64,000 bases of DNA. Source: Pacificitalea sp040119125. GTDB taxonomy: Bacteria > Pseudomonadota > Alphaproteobacteria > Rhodobacterales > Rhodobacteraceae. The notes below the pieces were generated by a model. It did no database searches. It had not been told where the DNA came from and saw only the letters and a list, made by a program, of their open reading frames with translations. The translations under genes were made by a program, and so were the position numbers. Shown here piece by piece: positions 16,515 to 25,768 of the stretch. The stretch spans positions 1 to 64,000 of the forward strand of contig JBEDTR010000001.1 in the NCBI GenBank assembly GCA_040119125.1. Reading direction: 5' to 3'. The first letter of the stretch is position 1. Each line of letters opens with the position of its first letter.

Positions 16515-18050
16515 ATGAACCGATTTATTGCATGTATCGCCCTGCTTGCCGGGCTTGGTCCGGTGGCCGCAATGGCGCAGGGCATTGATGAAACCATTAA
16601 CAGGATCTTTGCGGATTACACCGGCTGGTATGTCGGGCTGATCTTTGCGGATCTGCCGGGCACAAATTTCTCGTGGATCGCGCTGTGGCTGGTTGTCGCC
16701 GCGTTGGTGTTCACCGTCTATTTCGGTGCCATCCAGCTGCGCGGTTTCGCGCATTCCATCTCGCTCGTGAAGGGCAATTATTCCGACCCCAATGACGCGG
16801 GCGAGGTCAGCCATTTTCAGGCGCTGGCAACGGCGCTGTCGGGCACTGTGGGTCTGGGCAATATCGCGGGCGTTGCGGTGGCCGTCGGGATCGGCGGGCC
16901 GGGGGCTACATTCTGGATGGTTATCGCGGGCTTGTTCGGGATGGCGACCAAGTTCACCGAATGCACGCTGGGCGTTAAATACCGCAACGAATTCCCTGAC
17001 GGTCACGTCTCGGGCGGGCCAATGTATTACATGGTCAAGGGCTTCGCGGAGCGTGGCCTGCCCGGCGGGCGGGTGATGGCGGTGCTGTTTTGCATCTTTA
17101 CCATCCTCGGCGCGCTGGGCGGCGGCAACATGTTTCAGGCCAATCAGGCGCATGCGCAGCTGTCGGGTGTGCTTGGCGACTATCCGGGCTGGATCACCGG
17201 TGTCGTGCTTGCGATCGTCACGTTCACAGTGATCGTGGGCGGGATCAAATCCATCGCTCAGGTCACGGAGAAGGTCGTGCCCTTCATGGGGGTCTTCTAT
17301 GTCATCGTGTCGGTCATCATCTTGCTGATGAACTGGGACATGATCGGCTGGGCCTTTGGCCAGATCTTCATGGGCGCGTTTACCGGTCTGGGCGTCGTCG
17401 GCGGCTTTACCGGCGCGCTGATCCAAGGCTTCCGCCGGGCTGCGTTTTCGAACGAGGCGGGGATCGGTTCTGCCGCTATCGCCCACTCGGCCGTGCGCAC
17501 CAAGGAGCCGGTGACCGAGGGCTATGTCGCCCTGCTGGAGCCCTTCATCGACACGGTGGTGATCTGCACCATGACCGCGCTGGTGATCGTCATCACCGGG
17601 GTGCTCAACGTCGATGCGGAAACCGGGCTTTATGTCTGGAATGCCGAAGCGGGTCGGATTTCGACTGCGGGTGAGGTGTCGGGCGTCGCGCTGACCTCGG
17701 CGGCCTATGCGCAGGCGTTCTCGTGGTTCCCGGTGCTTTTGGCCATCGCGGTGGTTCTGTTTGCCTTCTCGACGATGATTTCGTGGAGCTATTATGGCCT
17801 GAAGGCATGGACCTATCTCTTCGGCGAAGGCGCGGCCAAGGAGGTGGTGTTCAAGGTTTTCTTCTGCCTGTTCATCATTGTCGGCGCTGCGGCGAATCTG
17901 GGGCCGGTCATCGACTTCTCGGACGCGATGCTGTTCTCGATGGCGGTGATCAACGTGATCGCGCTCTATCTGCTGATGCCGATCGTGAAGCGGGAGTTGG
18001 CGAGCTACATCGCGCGGCTGAAATCCGGCGAGATCCGCCGCTTCAAGTAA
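16515..18050 (+). CDS. Alanine/glycine:cation symporter (AGCS family), 511 aa
   Basis: Sodium-coupled amino-acid symporter of the AGCS family (AlsT/DagA-like). A cleavable-looking N-terminus (MNRFIACIALLAGLGPVAAMAQ) is followed by about ten membrane helices. Family signatures include FQALATALSGTVGLGNIAGV, GGPGATFWMVIAG, KFTECTLGVKYR, GGPMYYM, and RAAFSNEAGIGSAAIAHSA. Length matches the family. SD AGGCGGAG lies upstream of ATG 16515. Cotranscribed with the upstream Usp gene and ended by a strong bidirectional terminator. Confidence 0.94.
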   Translation: MNRFIACIALLAGLGPVAAMAQGIDETINRIFADYTGWYVGLIFADLPGTNFSWIALWLVVAALVFTVYFGAIQLRGFAHSISLVKGNYSDPNDAGEVSHFQALATALSGTVGLGNIAGVAVAVGIGGPGATFWMVIAGLFGMATKFTECTLGVKYRNEFPDGHVSGGPMYYMVKGFAERGLPGGRVMAVLFCIFTILGALGGGNMFQANQAHAQLSGVLGDYPGWITGVVLAIVTFTVIVGGIKSIAQVTEKVVPFMGVFYVIVSVIILLMNWDMIGWAFGQIFMGAFTGLGVVGGFTGALIQGFRRAAFSNEAGIGSAAIAHSAVRTKEPVTEGYVALLEPFIDTVVICTMTALVIVITGVLNVDAETGLYVWNAEAGRISTAGEVSGVALTSAAYAQAFSWFPVLLAIAVVLFAFSTMISWSYYGLKAWTYLFGEGAAKEVVFKVFFCLFIIVGAAANLGPVIDFSDAMLFSMAVINVIALYLLMPIVKRELASYIARLKSGEIRRFK

Positions 18051-18070
18051 GCAAGCCATACCTAAACGAG

Positions 18071-18100
18071 AAAGGCCCCCGCAATTGCAGGGGCCTTTTT
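18071..18100. terminator. Bidirectional intrinsic terminator between agcS and ahcY
   Basis: AAAGGCCCC (18071-18079) pairs with GGGGCCTTT (18090-18098), with an inner GCAATTGC palindrome, and is flanked by an A-run on the left and a T-run on the right. It serves both convergent genes. Confidence 0.9.
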
Positions 18101-18123
18101 CATACGCGGTGATCCGAGAGGGA

Positions 18124-19509
18124 TCAGTAGCGGTAATGCTCGGGCTTGTAAGGGCCGTCGACGGTGACGCCGATATAGTCGGCCTGTTCAGGCTTCAGCT
18201 CCGTCAGCTTAACACCGATCCGGCCCAGATGCAGGCGCGCGACCTTCTCGTCCAGATGCTTGGGCAGGATGTGGACGGCGTTGGAATAGTCTTCCGCGCG
18301 CAGCCACAATTCGATCTGCGCCAGCACCTGATTGGTGAAGGAGGCCGACATCACGAAGGACGGGTGCCCGGTGGCATTGCCGAGGTTCAGCAAGCGGCCT
18401 TCGGAGAGCAGGATGATCCGCGCGCCCGAGGGCATCTCGATCATATCCACCTGTTCCTTGATGTTGGTCCATTTGTGGTTCTTCAGGCTTGCGACCTGAA
18501 TTTCATTGTCGAAATGGCCGATATTGCCGACGATGGCCATGTCCTTCATCGCGCGCATATGCTCGATGCGGATCACGTCCTTATTGCCGGTGGTGGTGAT
18601 GAAGATATCGGCGCTGTCCATCACGTCTTCCAGCGTCACGACCTCATAGCCGTCCATTGCCGCCTGAAGCGCACAGATCGGATCGACCTCGGTCACCTTC
18701 ACGCGGGCACCGGCACCGCTGAGCGAGGCGGCGCAGCCTTTGCCCACGTCGCCATAGCCGCAGACCACGGCGACCTTGCCAGCCATCATCGTGTCAGTGG
18801 CGCGGCGGATGCCGTCGACGAGGCTTTCTTTGCAGCCGTATTTATTGTCGAACTTCGACTTGGTGACGCTGTCGTTGACGTTAATCGCGGGGAAGGGCAG
18901 CTGGCCCTTCTTGTGCAGATCATAGAGGCGATGCACGCCGGTGGTGGTCTCCTCGGACACGCCCTTGAGCGCATCGCGGGTCTTGGTGAACCAGCCGGGG
19001 GACTCAGCCATGCGCTTCTTGATCTGCGCCTTGATGACTTCTTCTTCCTCGGAGGCGGGCACGGCGAGGATCTCTTCGCCCGCTTCGGCCCGTGCGCCCA
19101 GCAGAACGTAAAGCGTCGCGTCGCCGCCATCGTCGAGGATCAGGTTCGCGCCCTCGGGGAACTGGAACGACCGGTCGAGGTAATCCCAATGCTCCGCGAG
19201 GCTCTGGCCCTTGATCGCGAAGACCGGCACACCGGATTCCGCGATCGCCGCAGCGGCGTGATCCTGGGTCGAGAAGATATTGCACGACGCCCAGCGGACA
19301 TCGGCGCCGAGCGCGGTCAGCGTTTCGATCAGCACAGCGGTCTGGATCGTCATGTGCAGCGAGCCGACAATGCGCGCGCCTTTCAGCGGCTGGTCGCTGC
19401 CGTATTCCTCGCGCAGAGCCATCAGGCCCGGCATTTCGGTTTCGGCGATGTCGAGTTCCTTGCGGCCATAGGCGGCAAGGGAGATGTCCTTGACGATATA
19501 ATCGGTCAT
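18124..19509 (-). CDS. ahcY: Adenosylhomocysteinase, 461 aa
   Basis: Hydrolyses S-adenosylhomocysteine to homocysteine and adenosine in the methyl cycle. Seen: GSLHMTIQTAVLIETL, SCNIFSTQDHAAAAI, the NAD-binding VVCGYGDVGKGCAASL, TEVDPICALQAAMDG, GNIGHFDNEI and the C-terminal HLDEKVARLHL...KPEHYRY. It carries the extra insertion near residues 150-190 typical of alphaproteobacterial enzymes. ATG 19509 has GGAGG 4 nt upstream. No SAH riboswitch could be recognised in the 139-bp upstream region. Monocistronic by appearance. Confidence 0.98.
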   Translation of the reverse strand: MTDYIVKDISLAAYGRKELDIAETEMPGLMALREEYGSDQPLKGARIVGSLHMTIQTAVLIETLTALGADVRWASCNIFSTQDHAAAAIAESGVPVFAIKGQSLAEHWDYLDRSFQFPEGANLILDDGGDATLYVLLGARAEAGEEILAVPASEEEEVIKAQIKKRMAESPGWFTKTRDALKGVSEETTTGVHRLYDLHKKGQLPFPAINVNDSVTKSKFDNKYGCKESLVDGIRRATDTMMAGKVAVVCGYGDVGKGCAASLSGAGARVKVTEVDPICALQAAMDGYEVVTLEDVMDSADIFITTTGNKDVIRIEHMRAMKDMAIVGNIGHFDNEIQVASLKNHKWTNIKEQVDMIEMPSGARIILLSEGRLLNLGNATGHPSFVMSASFTNQVLAQIELWLRAEDYSNAVHILPKHLDEKVARLHLGRIGVKLTELKPEQADYIGVTVDGPYKPEHYRY

Positions 19510-19580
19510 GAGGCCTCCGGCCGTTCAGATGATGAATGTGTCGCGCTTCACATAGCAGCGGCTCGATAGGCTCACAACCA

Positions 19581-19601
19581 AAGGCAGCCGCGCGCTGCCT
19601 T
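19581..19601. repeat. 8-bp stem-loop in the ahcY / HD-protein divergent spacer
   Basis: AAGGCAGC (19581-19588) and GCTGCCTT (19594-19601) around five bases. It lies between divergent genes, so a terminator is not required there; it may be a regulatory hairpin in either 5' leader. No T-run on the plus strand. Confidence 0.4.
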
Positions 19602-19648
19602 CTCCGGCGACGGACAGCATTTACACCCCGCAGGAGAGAAACTACGCA

Positions 19649-20308
19649 ATGCGCGAATACGCCCCCGCGCCCAGCCGGATCGGAGCCGCCATGTCTAAAC
19701 CCACCTCCCGTGCAAAAGCGCCCCGCGCGTGGCAGCGCATGCTATCAGGGCGCAGGCTCGACCTGCTGGACCCGACGCCGCTGGATATCGAGATCGAGGA
19801 CATCGCCCATGGGCTTGCCTTCGTTGCGCGCTGGAACGGGCAGACGCGGGGCGACTGGCCCTATTCAGTGGCCGAGCATTCGCTGCTGGTGGAAGAGATA
19901 TACGGCAAGATCGCGCCTACGGGCGACCCGCGCTGGCGGCTGGCGGCATTGCTGCACGATGCGCCCGAATACGTGATTGGCGACATGATTTCGCCGGTGA
20001 AGGCCGCCGTCGGCCCGGATTACAAGGCGCTTGATGACCGGCTGAGCGCGGCGATCCACCTGCGGTTCGGTTTGCCGGGCGTTCTGCCTGTCGCGGTAAA
20101 GCGGCGCATCAAGCGGGCGGATAACGTGTCGGCATGGCTGGAGGCGACGCAGCTTGCAGGCTTTGCCGAAGCGGAGGCCACACGCTTCTTTGGGCGTCCC
20201 GCGCCGGATCTGATCGAAGGGCTCAGCATGGACCTGCGCTCCCCCCGCGAGGTGCGCGAGGCCTTCACGGCCCGTCATGCCGCGCTGCTGGATCTGATTG
20301 ACGGCTGA
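19649..20308 (+). CDS. HD-domain hydrolase (YfbR-like), 219 aa
   Basis: Metal-dependent phosphohydrolase. WPYSVAEHSLLVEEIY gives the first His, ALLHDAPEYVIGDM the HD pair, and RADNVSAWLEAT the late Asp. RLDLLDPTPLDIEIEDIAHGL at the front and the overall order match YfbR-type 5'-nucleotidase relatives common in alphaproteobacteria. Two start choices exist: ATG 19649 (GGAGAG 10 nt upstream) and ATG 19691 (GGAG 6 nt upstream); the shared domain begins after both. Divergent from ahcY. Substrate not determinable. Confidence 0.85.
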   Translation: MREYAPAPSRIGAAMSKPTSRAKAPRAWQRMLSGRRLDLLDPTPLDIEIEDIAHGLAFVARWNGQTRGDWPYSVAEHSLLVEEIYGKIAPTGDPRWRLAALLHDAPEYVIGDMISPVKAAVGPDYKALDDRLSAAIHLRFGLPGVLPVAVKRRIKRADNVSAWLEATQLAGFAEAEATRFFGRPAPDLIEGLSMDLRSPREVREAFTARHAALLDLIDG

Positions 20309-20421
20309 GCCAAGCGGCGCGCGCTGCTATCCGACCCCGATACCGCATTGCATCCGCCTTGCACCCCTATAGCTTGCGCGGCAGGGAGTGCCACGCAGAC
20401 ACGTCGCCTCAGGAGACCGCC

Positions 20422-21651
20422 ATGAGTGAAGCCGCTCCCGTCGAGCCCACCCGCAACGGGGCCGCCCCGATCAAGGCCCCCGTGCCCGCCGGTATCGTCA
20501 TTCTGGCGCTTGCGATCGGTGGCTTTACCATCGGCACGACCGAGTTTTCGACGATGAGCCTCGTGCCGTATTTTTCGGTCGGGCTGGGGATCACCGAGGC
20601 CACGGCGGCCCATGTCATCAGCGCCTATGCGCTGGGCGTTGTGGTCGGCGCGCCGGTGATCGCGGTTCTGGCCGCGCGGATGGACCGGCGGATGCTGCTG
20701 GTGGCCTTGATGTCAATCTACGGGGTCGCCAACATGGTTTCGGCGATTACCCCAACCTATGAGCTGATGCTGGTCGCGCGCTTTGTCGCCGGGTTGCCGC
20801 ATGGCGCGTATTTCGGTGTCGCGTCCCTGATGGCGGCCTCGCTGGTGCCGCGCAACCGTCGCACAACTGCCGTCGCGCGGATCATGGTCGGATTGACCAT
20901 CGCGACCGTTGTCGGCGTCCCGCTGAGCGTTGTGCTCGGCCAAAGCATCGGGTGGCGCGCGGGTTTCATCCTGTCGGCGGTGCTGGCCTTTGTCACCGTG
21001 GCCGCGATCTGGGCCTTTGCGCCGCGCGGAACCGGTCGCAGGTCCTCCGTCAGCCCGCTGCGTGAACTGGCGGCGTTGGGCAATCGGCAGGTGTTGTTGG
21101 CCTTGCTGACGGGCGCGGTCGCCTTCGGCGGGTTTTTCGCGATTTACACCTATATCGCCTCGACCTTGCTCACGATCACCCGTGTCGCACCGGGGATGGT
21201 GCCGTGGTATTTCCTGCTGTTCGGCGTCGGAATGACAATCGGAACGATTCTGGCAGGATGGGCCGCCGACCGGGCGCAGACCGTGACGATCTTTGGGATC
21301 ATGGCGTTCGGGGCGTTGCTTTACGGCAGTTTCGGGTTGGTCGCGGAGAGCCCCGTCATGTTGGCGATTTTCGTCACGTTGGTGGGGATGACTGGCTGCC
21401 TGTCTACGCCGGTGCAATCCCGCCTGATGGACGTGGCGGGCGAGGCACAGACCATGGCGGCGGCGATGAACCATGCCGCGTTCAACATCGCCAACGCCGC
21501 CGGACCTTGGGCGGCTTCGATATTCATTGCCTCCGGTTACCCGTTCACTGTCGCCGGCTGGGTCGGGGTGGTGATGGCGCTAAGTGGCATGGTCGTGTTC
21601 GGACTGGCGGTCATGGATGAAAAGCGCCGCGGGCTCGTGCTGGCGGAGTGA
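20422..21651 (+). CDS. MFS transporter, DHA1-type (AraJ/YdhP-like), 409 aa
   Basis: Twelve predicted membrane helices with DHA1 features: AIGGFTIGTTEFSTMSLVP in helix 1, the A-motif region GVVVGAPVIAVLAARMDRR, RFVAGLPHGAYFGVA in helix 4-5, and motif C-like VGLTIATVVGVPLSVVLG. The TEFSTMSLVP and LPHGAYFG strings are typical of AraJ/YdhP-type arabinose or drug exporters. The predicted role is proton-driven export; substrate unknown. ATG 20422 follows AGGAGA. Confidence 0.9.
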   Translation: MSEAAPVEPTRNGAAPIKAPVPAGIVILALAIGGFTIGTTEFSTMSLVPYFSVGLGITEATAAHVISAYALGVVVGAPVIAVLAARMDRRMLLVALMSIYGVANMVSAITPTYELMLVARFVAGLPHGAYFGVASLMAASLVPRNRRTTAVARIMVGLTIATVVGVPLSVVLGQSIGWRAGFILSAVLAFVTVAAIWAFAPRGTGRRSSVSPLRELAALGNRQVLLALLTGAVAFGGFFAIYTYIASTLLTITRVAPGMVPWYFLLFGVGMTIGTILAGWAADRAQTVTIFGIMAFGALLYGSFGLVAESPVMLAIFVTLVGMTGCLSTPVQSRLMDVAGEAQTMAAAMNHAAFNIANAAGPWAASIFIASGYPFTVAGWVGVVMALSGMVVFGLAVMDEKRRGLVLAE

Positions 21652-21656
21652 GCCTG

Positions 21657-22190
21657 TCACCGCCCAGTGCCGGTGACGCAATCTCCTTCGGTGTGGCAAC
21701 GTAACACGGCATCGATCTGCGCCGGGGACGGGTTTTCATAAAACCACCCACCGCAGGGATCGACCTCCGCCCGGGGCGCCGTGGTGGTCTGCTTGAGATA
21801 GGCAATCACCTCACCTTGGGCCAAGCTGGTGGCGCAGAACTGCCCGAGACAGCGCAGCGCGACCGAAACCGGGCGATCCACGGGCAGGTCGAACCCGTCC
21901 TGATCGAGGGCGCGGCCCTGAAACCGGACGCCTTCGGTAATTGCGATGCCGTCGCGAGGAAAGCCGCTTGCCCCCGGCGGCGGCACCGGGGCAGGGGCGG
22001 GCTGTGCCAGCGGTTCCGAAGAGGTGAATCTGCCCAGCACGGCCATGTAGCGTTCCGGGGCGTCGCGGGCGTCCATGTAGTGGCGCACCGGGTCGGGTTG
22101 CAGGCAACTCAGCGCGGCGGCAGCGCCGGGTAAGGCGATCAACGACGTCAGGCCAGCCACTGCGGCGCAGGTGATGCGGGCGACAGTCAT
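21657..22190 (-). CDS. Exported hypothetical protein, 177 aa
   Basis: Begins at ATG 22190 behind GGAGG with a clear signal peptide (ITCAAVAGLTSLIALPGAAAA, cut before about residue 25). The mature protein starts LSCLQPDPVRHYMDARD and contains six cysteines in all, several in pairs suited to disulphides (CLGQFC, CGGWFY, CHTEGDC), and an Ala-Pro linker. I do not recognise the family, though similar short periplasmic proteins are frequent in Rhodobacteraceae. It is convergent with the MFS gene, ending 5 nt from it. The longer open frame upstream is ignored because it lacks a ribosome site. Confidence 0.7.
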   Translation of the reverse strand: MTVARITCAAVAGLTSLIALPGAAAALSCLQPDPVRHYMDARDAPERYMAVLGRFTSSEPLAQPAPAPVPPPGASGFPRDGIAITEGVRFQGRALDQDGFDLPVDRPVSVALRCLGQFCATSLAQGEVIAYLKQTTTAPRAEVDPCGGWFYENPSPAQIDAVLRCHTEGDCVTGTGR

Positions 22191-22445
22191 GAGGGGGTCC
22201 TCCAAGGGGTTGGGTCCGGGGTCAGCGTCTGAGCCGGGGTTCGGGTTCCCTTCATCCGCCGCAATCGAATGGCCGGGCCACGCGCGCATGAGGCGCATCC
22301 GCCCCATTTCCGCGCGCCATGCCGGTCTTGATGCCGCGCAGGAGCGGTGCCACACAGGGCAACATCCTATCGCCGGAGAACCGCCCATGCGTCGCTTGCC
22401 TCTTTTTAACTCGCCGCAGACGTTTCACAGCAAGCGGCGCCGCGC

Positions 22446-22853
22446 ATGATCTTGGGTGTCGGCACTGATCTGGCCAATATCGAGCGGATCGCGGCGACGC
22501 TGGAGCGCTTCGGGGACCGGTTTCGCGACCGGGTCTTTACGGCGACGGAGCAAGCCAAGGCCGAGCGCCGCGCGGATGTCGCCGGCACCTATGCCAAGCG
22601 CTGGGCGGCGAAGGAGGCCTGCTCCAAAGCGCTGGGCACAGGCTTACGCATGGGGATCGCGTGGAAAGATATGGCGGTGCGCAACCTCGATACAGGCCAG
22701 CCGACGATGGAGTTGAGCGGTTGGGCCGCCGCGCGGCTGGCGGAGATGACCCCGCCGGGTCACGAGCCGGTGATCCATGTCACCCTGACCGACGATCACC
22801 CTTGGGCACAGGCCTTTGTGCTGATCGAGGCGCGCCCCGTCACACGCCGCTGA
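22446..22853 (+). CDS. acpS: Holo-[acyl-carrier-protein] synthase, 135 aa
   Basis: Transfers 4'-phosphopantetheine from CoA to acyl carrier protein. LGVGTDLANIERI supplies the metal-binding Asp, FTATEQAKAERR and YAKRWAAKEACSKALGTG the conserved Glu and Lys, and VTLTDDHPWAQAFVLIE the end. Length is typical. First gene of acpS-lepB-rnc-era; in relatives I recall it directly following pdxJ, which here lies about 15 kb away. Confidence 0.96.
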   Translation: MILGVGTDLANIERIAATLERFGDRFRDRVFTATEQAKAERRADVAGTYAKRWAAKEACSKALGTGLRMGIAWKDMAVRNLDTGQPTMELSGWAAARLAEMTPPGHEPVIHVTLTDDHPWAQAFVLIEARPVTRR

Positions 22854-22931
22854 CGGCCTGCCTGCCTTGACAGTGCGTGGGCCTGCACCCATGAAGCGCC
22901 AGTAATTTATTCTGGTGTCGGGCAGGAACAG

Positions 22932-23717
22932 ATGGCGAAAAGCGACAAGAAAAGCGAAGGCATTGGCGAAACGATCAAGACGGTCGTCTATGCGCTGCTG
23001 ATCGCGGGGATTTTCCGCACGCTGTTCTTTCAGCCGTTCTGGATCCCGTCTGGCTCGATGAAGGAAACGCTGCTGATCGGCGATTTCCTGTTCGTCAACA
23101 AGATGGCCTATGGCTATTCGCAATATTCGTGCCCCTTCGGCCTATGCCCCATCGACGGGCGCCTGTTCGGGGATGAGCCGGATCGCGGCGATGTGGTGGT
23201 GTTCCGCCACCCGGTCAACGGACAGGATTTCATCAAGCGGCTGATCGGGCTGCCCGGCGACAAGGTGCAGGTCCAAAACGGCGTCGTGTCAGTCAATGGC
23301 GAGGAATTCCAGCAGGAGCCTCTCGATACATTCGTCGAGGATATGGCCCCGCAAGGCCCGCAGCAGCTATTCCCCAAATGCGCCAATGCGCCGGTCGGAC
23401 AGGGCGGCACTTGTGAAAAAGAAGCCTACCGCGAGACCAATGCCGAGGGCCGCAGCTACACGGTATTGAACGTGGGCACTGGCCCCACGGATAACACCAA
23501 TGTCTATACGGTGCCCGAAGGGCATTACTTCTTCATGGGCGACAACCGCGACAATTCCACCGATAGCCGCGTCAGCCAGATGGCGCGCGGCGTAGGCTTT
23601 GTTCCTTATGAGAATCTGATCGGCCGGGCGGACCGGGTGATCTTCTCTTCGGCGGGCAAGTCGCTGTTCTACATCTGGACATGGCGGCTCGACCGCTTCT
23701 TTGAAAAGGTCGAATAA
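22932..23717 (+). CDS. lepB: Signal peptidase I, 261 aa
   Basis: Cleaves Sec signal peptides at the periplasmic face of the inner membrane. One N-terminal membrane anchor (about 15-32), the catalytic Ser42 in IPSGSMKETLLIGD, Lys102 in DFIKRLIGLPGD, and box E GDNRDNSTDSR. The stretch SCPFGLCPIDGRLFGDEPDRGD between boxes B and C is a common alphaproteobacterial insertion with two cysteines. Sits between acpS and rnc in the usual order. Confidence 0.97.
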   Translation: MAKSDKKSEGIGETIKTVVYALLIAGIFRTLFFQPFWIPSGSMKETLLIGDFLFVNKMAYGYSQYSCPFGLCPIDGRLFGDEPDRGDVVVFRHPVNGQDFIKRLIGLPGDKVQVQNGVVSVNGEEFQQEPLDTFVEDMAPQGPQQLFPKCANAPVGQGGTCEKEAYRETNAEGRSYTVLNVGTGPTDNTNVYTVPEGHYFFMGDNRDNSTDSRVSQMARGVGFVPYENLIGRADRVIFSSAGKSLFYIWTWRLDRFFEKVE

Positions 23718-23747
23718 TGCGCGTCTTTCGGGCATAATGGGGCGGAA

Positions 23748-24434
23748 ATGAAGGTATCCGCAGAGGTCAGGGCGTTTGAATCCCGGCTCGGACACCGGTT
23801 CGCCCGGCCCGAATTGCTGTCGCGCGCGCTGACGCATCCGTCAATCGCCACCGAGACCCGTCCCTCGAACCAGCGGATGGAATTTCTGGGCGACCGGGTG
23901 CTGAACCTCGTCATGGCCGAGGCGCTCTATACCGCTGATCGCTACGCCGACGAGGGGCAGCTGGCGCCGCGCTACAATGTGCTGGTGCGTAAGGAAACCT
24001 GCGCCGATGTCGCCCGTGACATTGATCTGGGTGCTGTGCTGCGTCTGGGCCGGTCCGAGATGTTGACCGGGGGCCGGCGCAAGCAGGCGCTGCTGGGCGA
24101 TGCGATGGAGGCGGTGATTGCCGCGCTCTATCTGGATGCCGGGCTGGAAATTGCGCGCGAGATCATTCTGCGGCTTTGGGGGGAGCGGATTGAAACCGCC
24201 GAGGCCCGCGCCCGCGACGCCAAGACCGCGTTGCAGGAATGGGCGCAGGGTCGCGGCATGGCGCCGCCGCGCTATGTTGAGACCGGCCGCAGTGGCCCGG
24301 ATCACGCCCCGATCTTTACCATTGCCGCCCGGCTCGACAACGGGGCCGAGGCAACGGCAACAGCGAATTCGAAACGCCAGGCCGAGCAGGCAGCTGCCGC
24401 CGACCTGCTGGCCCGGCTGGAGAGCAGCACATGA
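23748..24434 (+). CDS. rnc: Ribonuclease III, 228 aa
   Basis: Double-strand-specific endoribonuclease for rRNA processing. Catalytic motif NQRMEFLGDRVLNLV (E45, D49) and the second acidic pair in LLGDAMEAVIAALY (D118, E121). The C-terminal dsRNA-binding domain begins about residue 158 (DAKTALQEWAQGRG) and ends SKRQAEQAAAADLLARL. ATG at 24431 of era overlaps its stop by 4 nt. Confidence 0.97.
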   Translation: MKVSAEVRAFESRLGHRFARPELLSRALTHPSIATETRPSNQRMEFLGDRVLNLVMAEALYTADRYADEGQLAPRYNVLVRKETCADVARDIDLGAVLRLGRSEMLTGGRRKQALLGDAMEAVIAALYLDAGLEIAREIILRLWGERIETAEARARDAKTALQEWAQGRGMAPPRYVETGRSGPDHAPIFTIAARLDNGAEATATANSKRQAEQAAAADLLARLESST

Positions 24435-25354
24435 GCGAAGAACAGACCCAGACCCGCGCCGGCTTTGTCGCGCTGATCGGTGAGCCCAACGCGGGCAAGT
24501 CCACCCTGCTGAACCGGATGGTGGGGGCCAAGGTCTCGATCGTCACGCATAAGGTGCAGACCACCCGCGCGCGTATTCGCGGTGTCGCCATTGAGGGCGC
24601 AAGCCAGATCGTTTTCGTCGACACGCCCGGCGTGTTCCGCCCGCGGCGTCGTCTGGACCGGGCCATGGTCGCCGCTGCGTGGGGCGGGGCTGCGGATGCT
24701 GACGTGGTGGTTCTGCTGATTGAGGCGCATCGCGGCATCACCGACGGTGTGCGCGCCATTATCGAAGCCCTGAAAGAACGTGCCACCGGCCAGCCTGTCG
24801 CGCTGGCGATCAACAAGATCGACCGCGTCCGCGCAGAGGTGCTGTTGCAGCTTAGCTCCGAGTTAAATGAGCTCTACGACTTTGCCGGCACCTACATGAT
24901 CTCTGCCGAGAAAGGCTACGGCGTTGACGACCTGCGCAGCTGGCTCGCTGATGCCCTGCCGGAAAGCCCGTGGCTCTACCCCGAAGATCAGATTGCCGAT
25001 CTGCCGATGCGCATGATCGCCGCCGAAATCACCCGCGAAAAGCTGACCCTGCGGCTGCATCAGGAACTGCCCTACCAGCTGACGGTCGAGACCGAGGCAT
25101 GGGAAGAACGCAAAGACGGCTCCGCGCGGATCGACCAGATCATCTATGTCGCCCGCGACGGCCATAAGGGCATCGTGCTGGGCAACAAGGGCGAAACGGT
25201 GAAAGCTGTGGGTCAGGCCGCGCGCACCGATCTGGAGGAGTTCATGGGCCGCAAGATCCACCTGTTCTTGCAGGTGAAAGTGCGCCCGAACTGGCTGGAA
25301 GAAGCCGAGCGTTATTCCGAGATGGGCCTGAATTTCAAGGACGGCAACACCTGA
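24431..25354 (+). CDS. era: GTPase Era, 307 aa
   Basis: Ribosome-assembly GTPase for the 30S subunit. G1 GEPNAGKST (17-25), G3 DTPG (64-67), G4 NKID (128-131), G5 near SAEKGYGV, and a C-terminal KH domain with KGIVLGNKGETVKAVG. The G-domain is slightly longer than in E. coli. Overlaps rnc by 4 nt and the next gene by 1 nt, so rnc-era-DUF1491 are coupled. Confidence 0.98.
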   Translation: MSEEQTQTRAGFVALIGEPNAGKSTLLNRMVGAKVSIVTHKVQTTRARIRGVAIEGASQIVFVDTPGVFRPRRRLDRAMVAAAWGGAADADVVVLLIEAHRGITDGVRAIIEALKERATGQPVALAINKIDRVRAEVLLQLSSELNELYDFAGTYMISAEKGYGVDDLRSWLADALPESPWLYPEDQIADLPMRMIAAEITREKLTLRLHQELPYQLTVETEAWEERKDGSARIDQIIYVARDGHKGIVLGNKGETVKAVGQAARTDLEEFMGRKIHLFLQVKVRPNWLEEAERYSEMGLNFKDGNT

Positions 25355-25692
25355 TGAGCGCGGCGCCCCGCCTTGCCGCCGGGTTCTGGGTGCGGGCCTA
25401 TCTGACGCGACTGCGGTTGGCGGATATTCCGGCTTTCGTTGTGGCCAAGGGGGATGAGCAGGCCGGGGCCGTGCTGATCAAGGTGAATACCCTTAACGGT
25501 CAGGCCGCCGCCTATCAGCGGATCATGGCGATGGATGGCTCCCGGCCGTGGGATGTGCTGGCCGAAGGCGACGATGCGGAGGTCGAGGCCGCACTGGCCC
25601 GACAACGCGGCTATGACCGCGATCTATGGCTCGTGGAGGTCGAAGACCGCGCCGGGCGTCATCTACTGGACGAACCCGGTCTCGCGGATTAG
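25354..25692 (+). CDS. DUF1491 family protein, 112 aa
   Basis: Small protein of the DUF1491 family, found almost only in alphaproteobacteria next to era. Conserved segments: LAAGFWVRAYLTRL, IPAFVVAKGDEQAGAVLIK, and RQRGYDRDLWLVEVEDRAGRHLL. Function unknown. It starts inside the era stop codon (TGATG). In relatives I recall recO following; it does not follow here. Confidence 0.87.
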   Translation: MSAAPRLAAGFWVRAYLTRLRLADIPAFVVAKGDEQAGAVLIKVNTLNGQAAAYQRIMAMDGSRPWDVLAEGDDAEVEAALARQRGYDRDLWLVEVEDRAGRHLLDEPGLAD

Positions 25693-25768
25693 CCCGCGCT
25701 TCGGTGACGCGGAGACAGGTCCTGACGTGCCGACTGCGGCACTGCGGGCCTGCCTGACTCAGCCGGGC

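Noticed and set aside
16488..18059. 523-codon open frame antisense to the AGCS symporter
   Set aside because: Shadow of a well-supported membrane transporter; the peptide is rich in His, Arg, Asp and Gln with no domain.
19510..19648. SAH riboswitch in front of ahcY
   Set aside because: The leader shows one simple 8-bp hairpin and none of the conserved riboswitch core.
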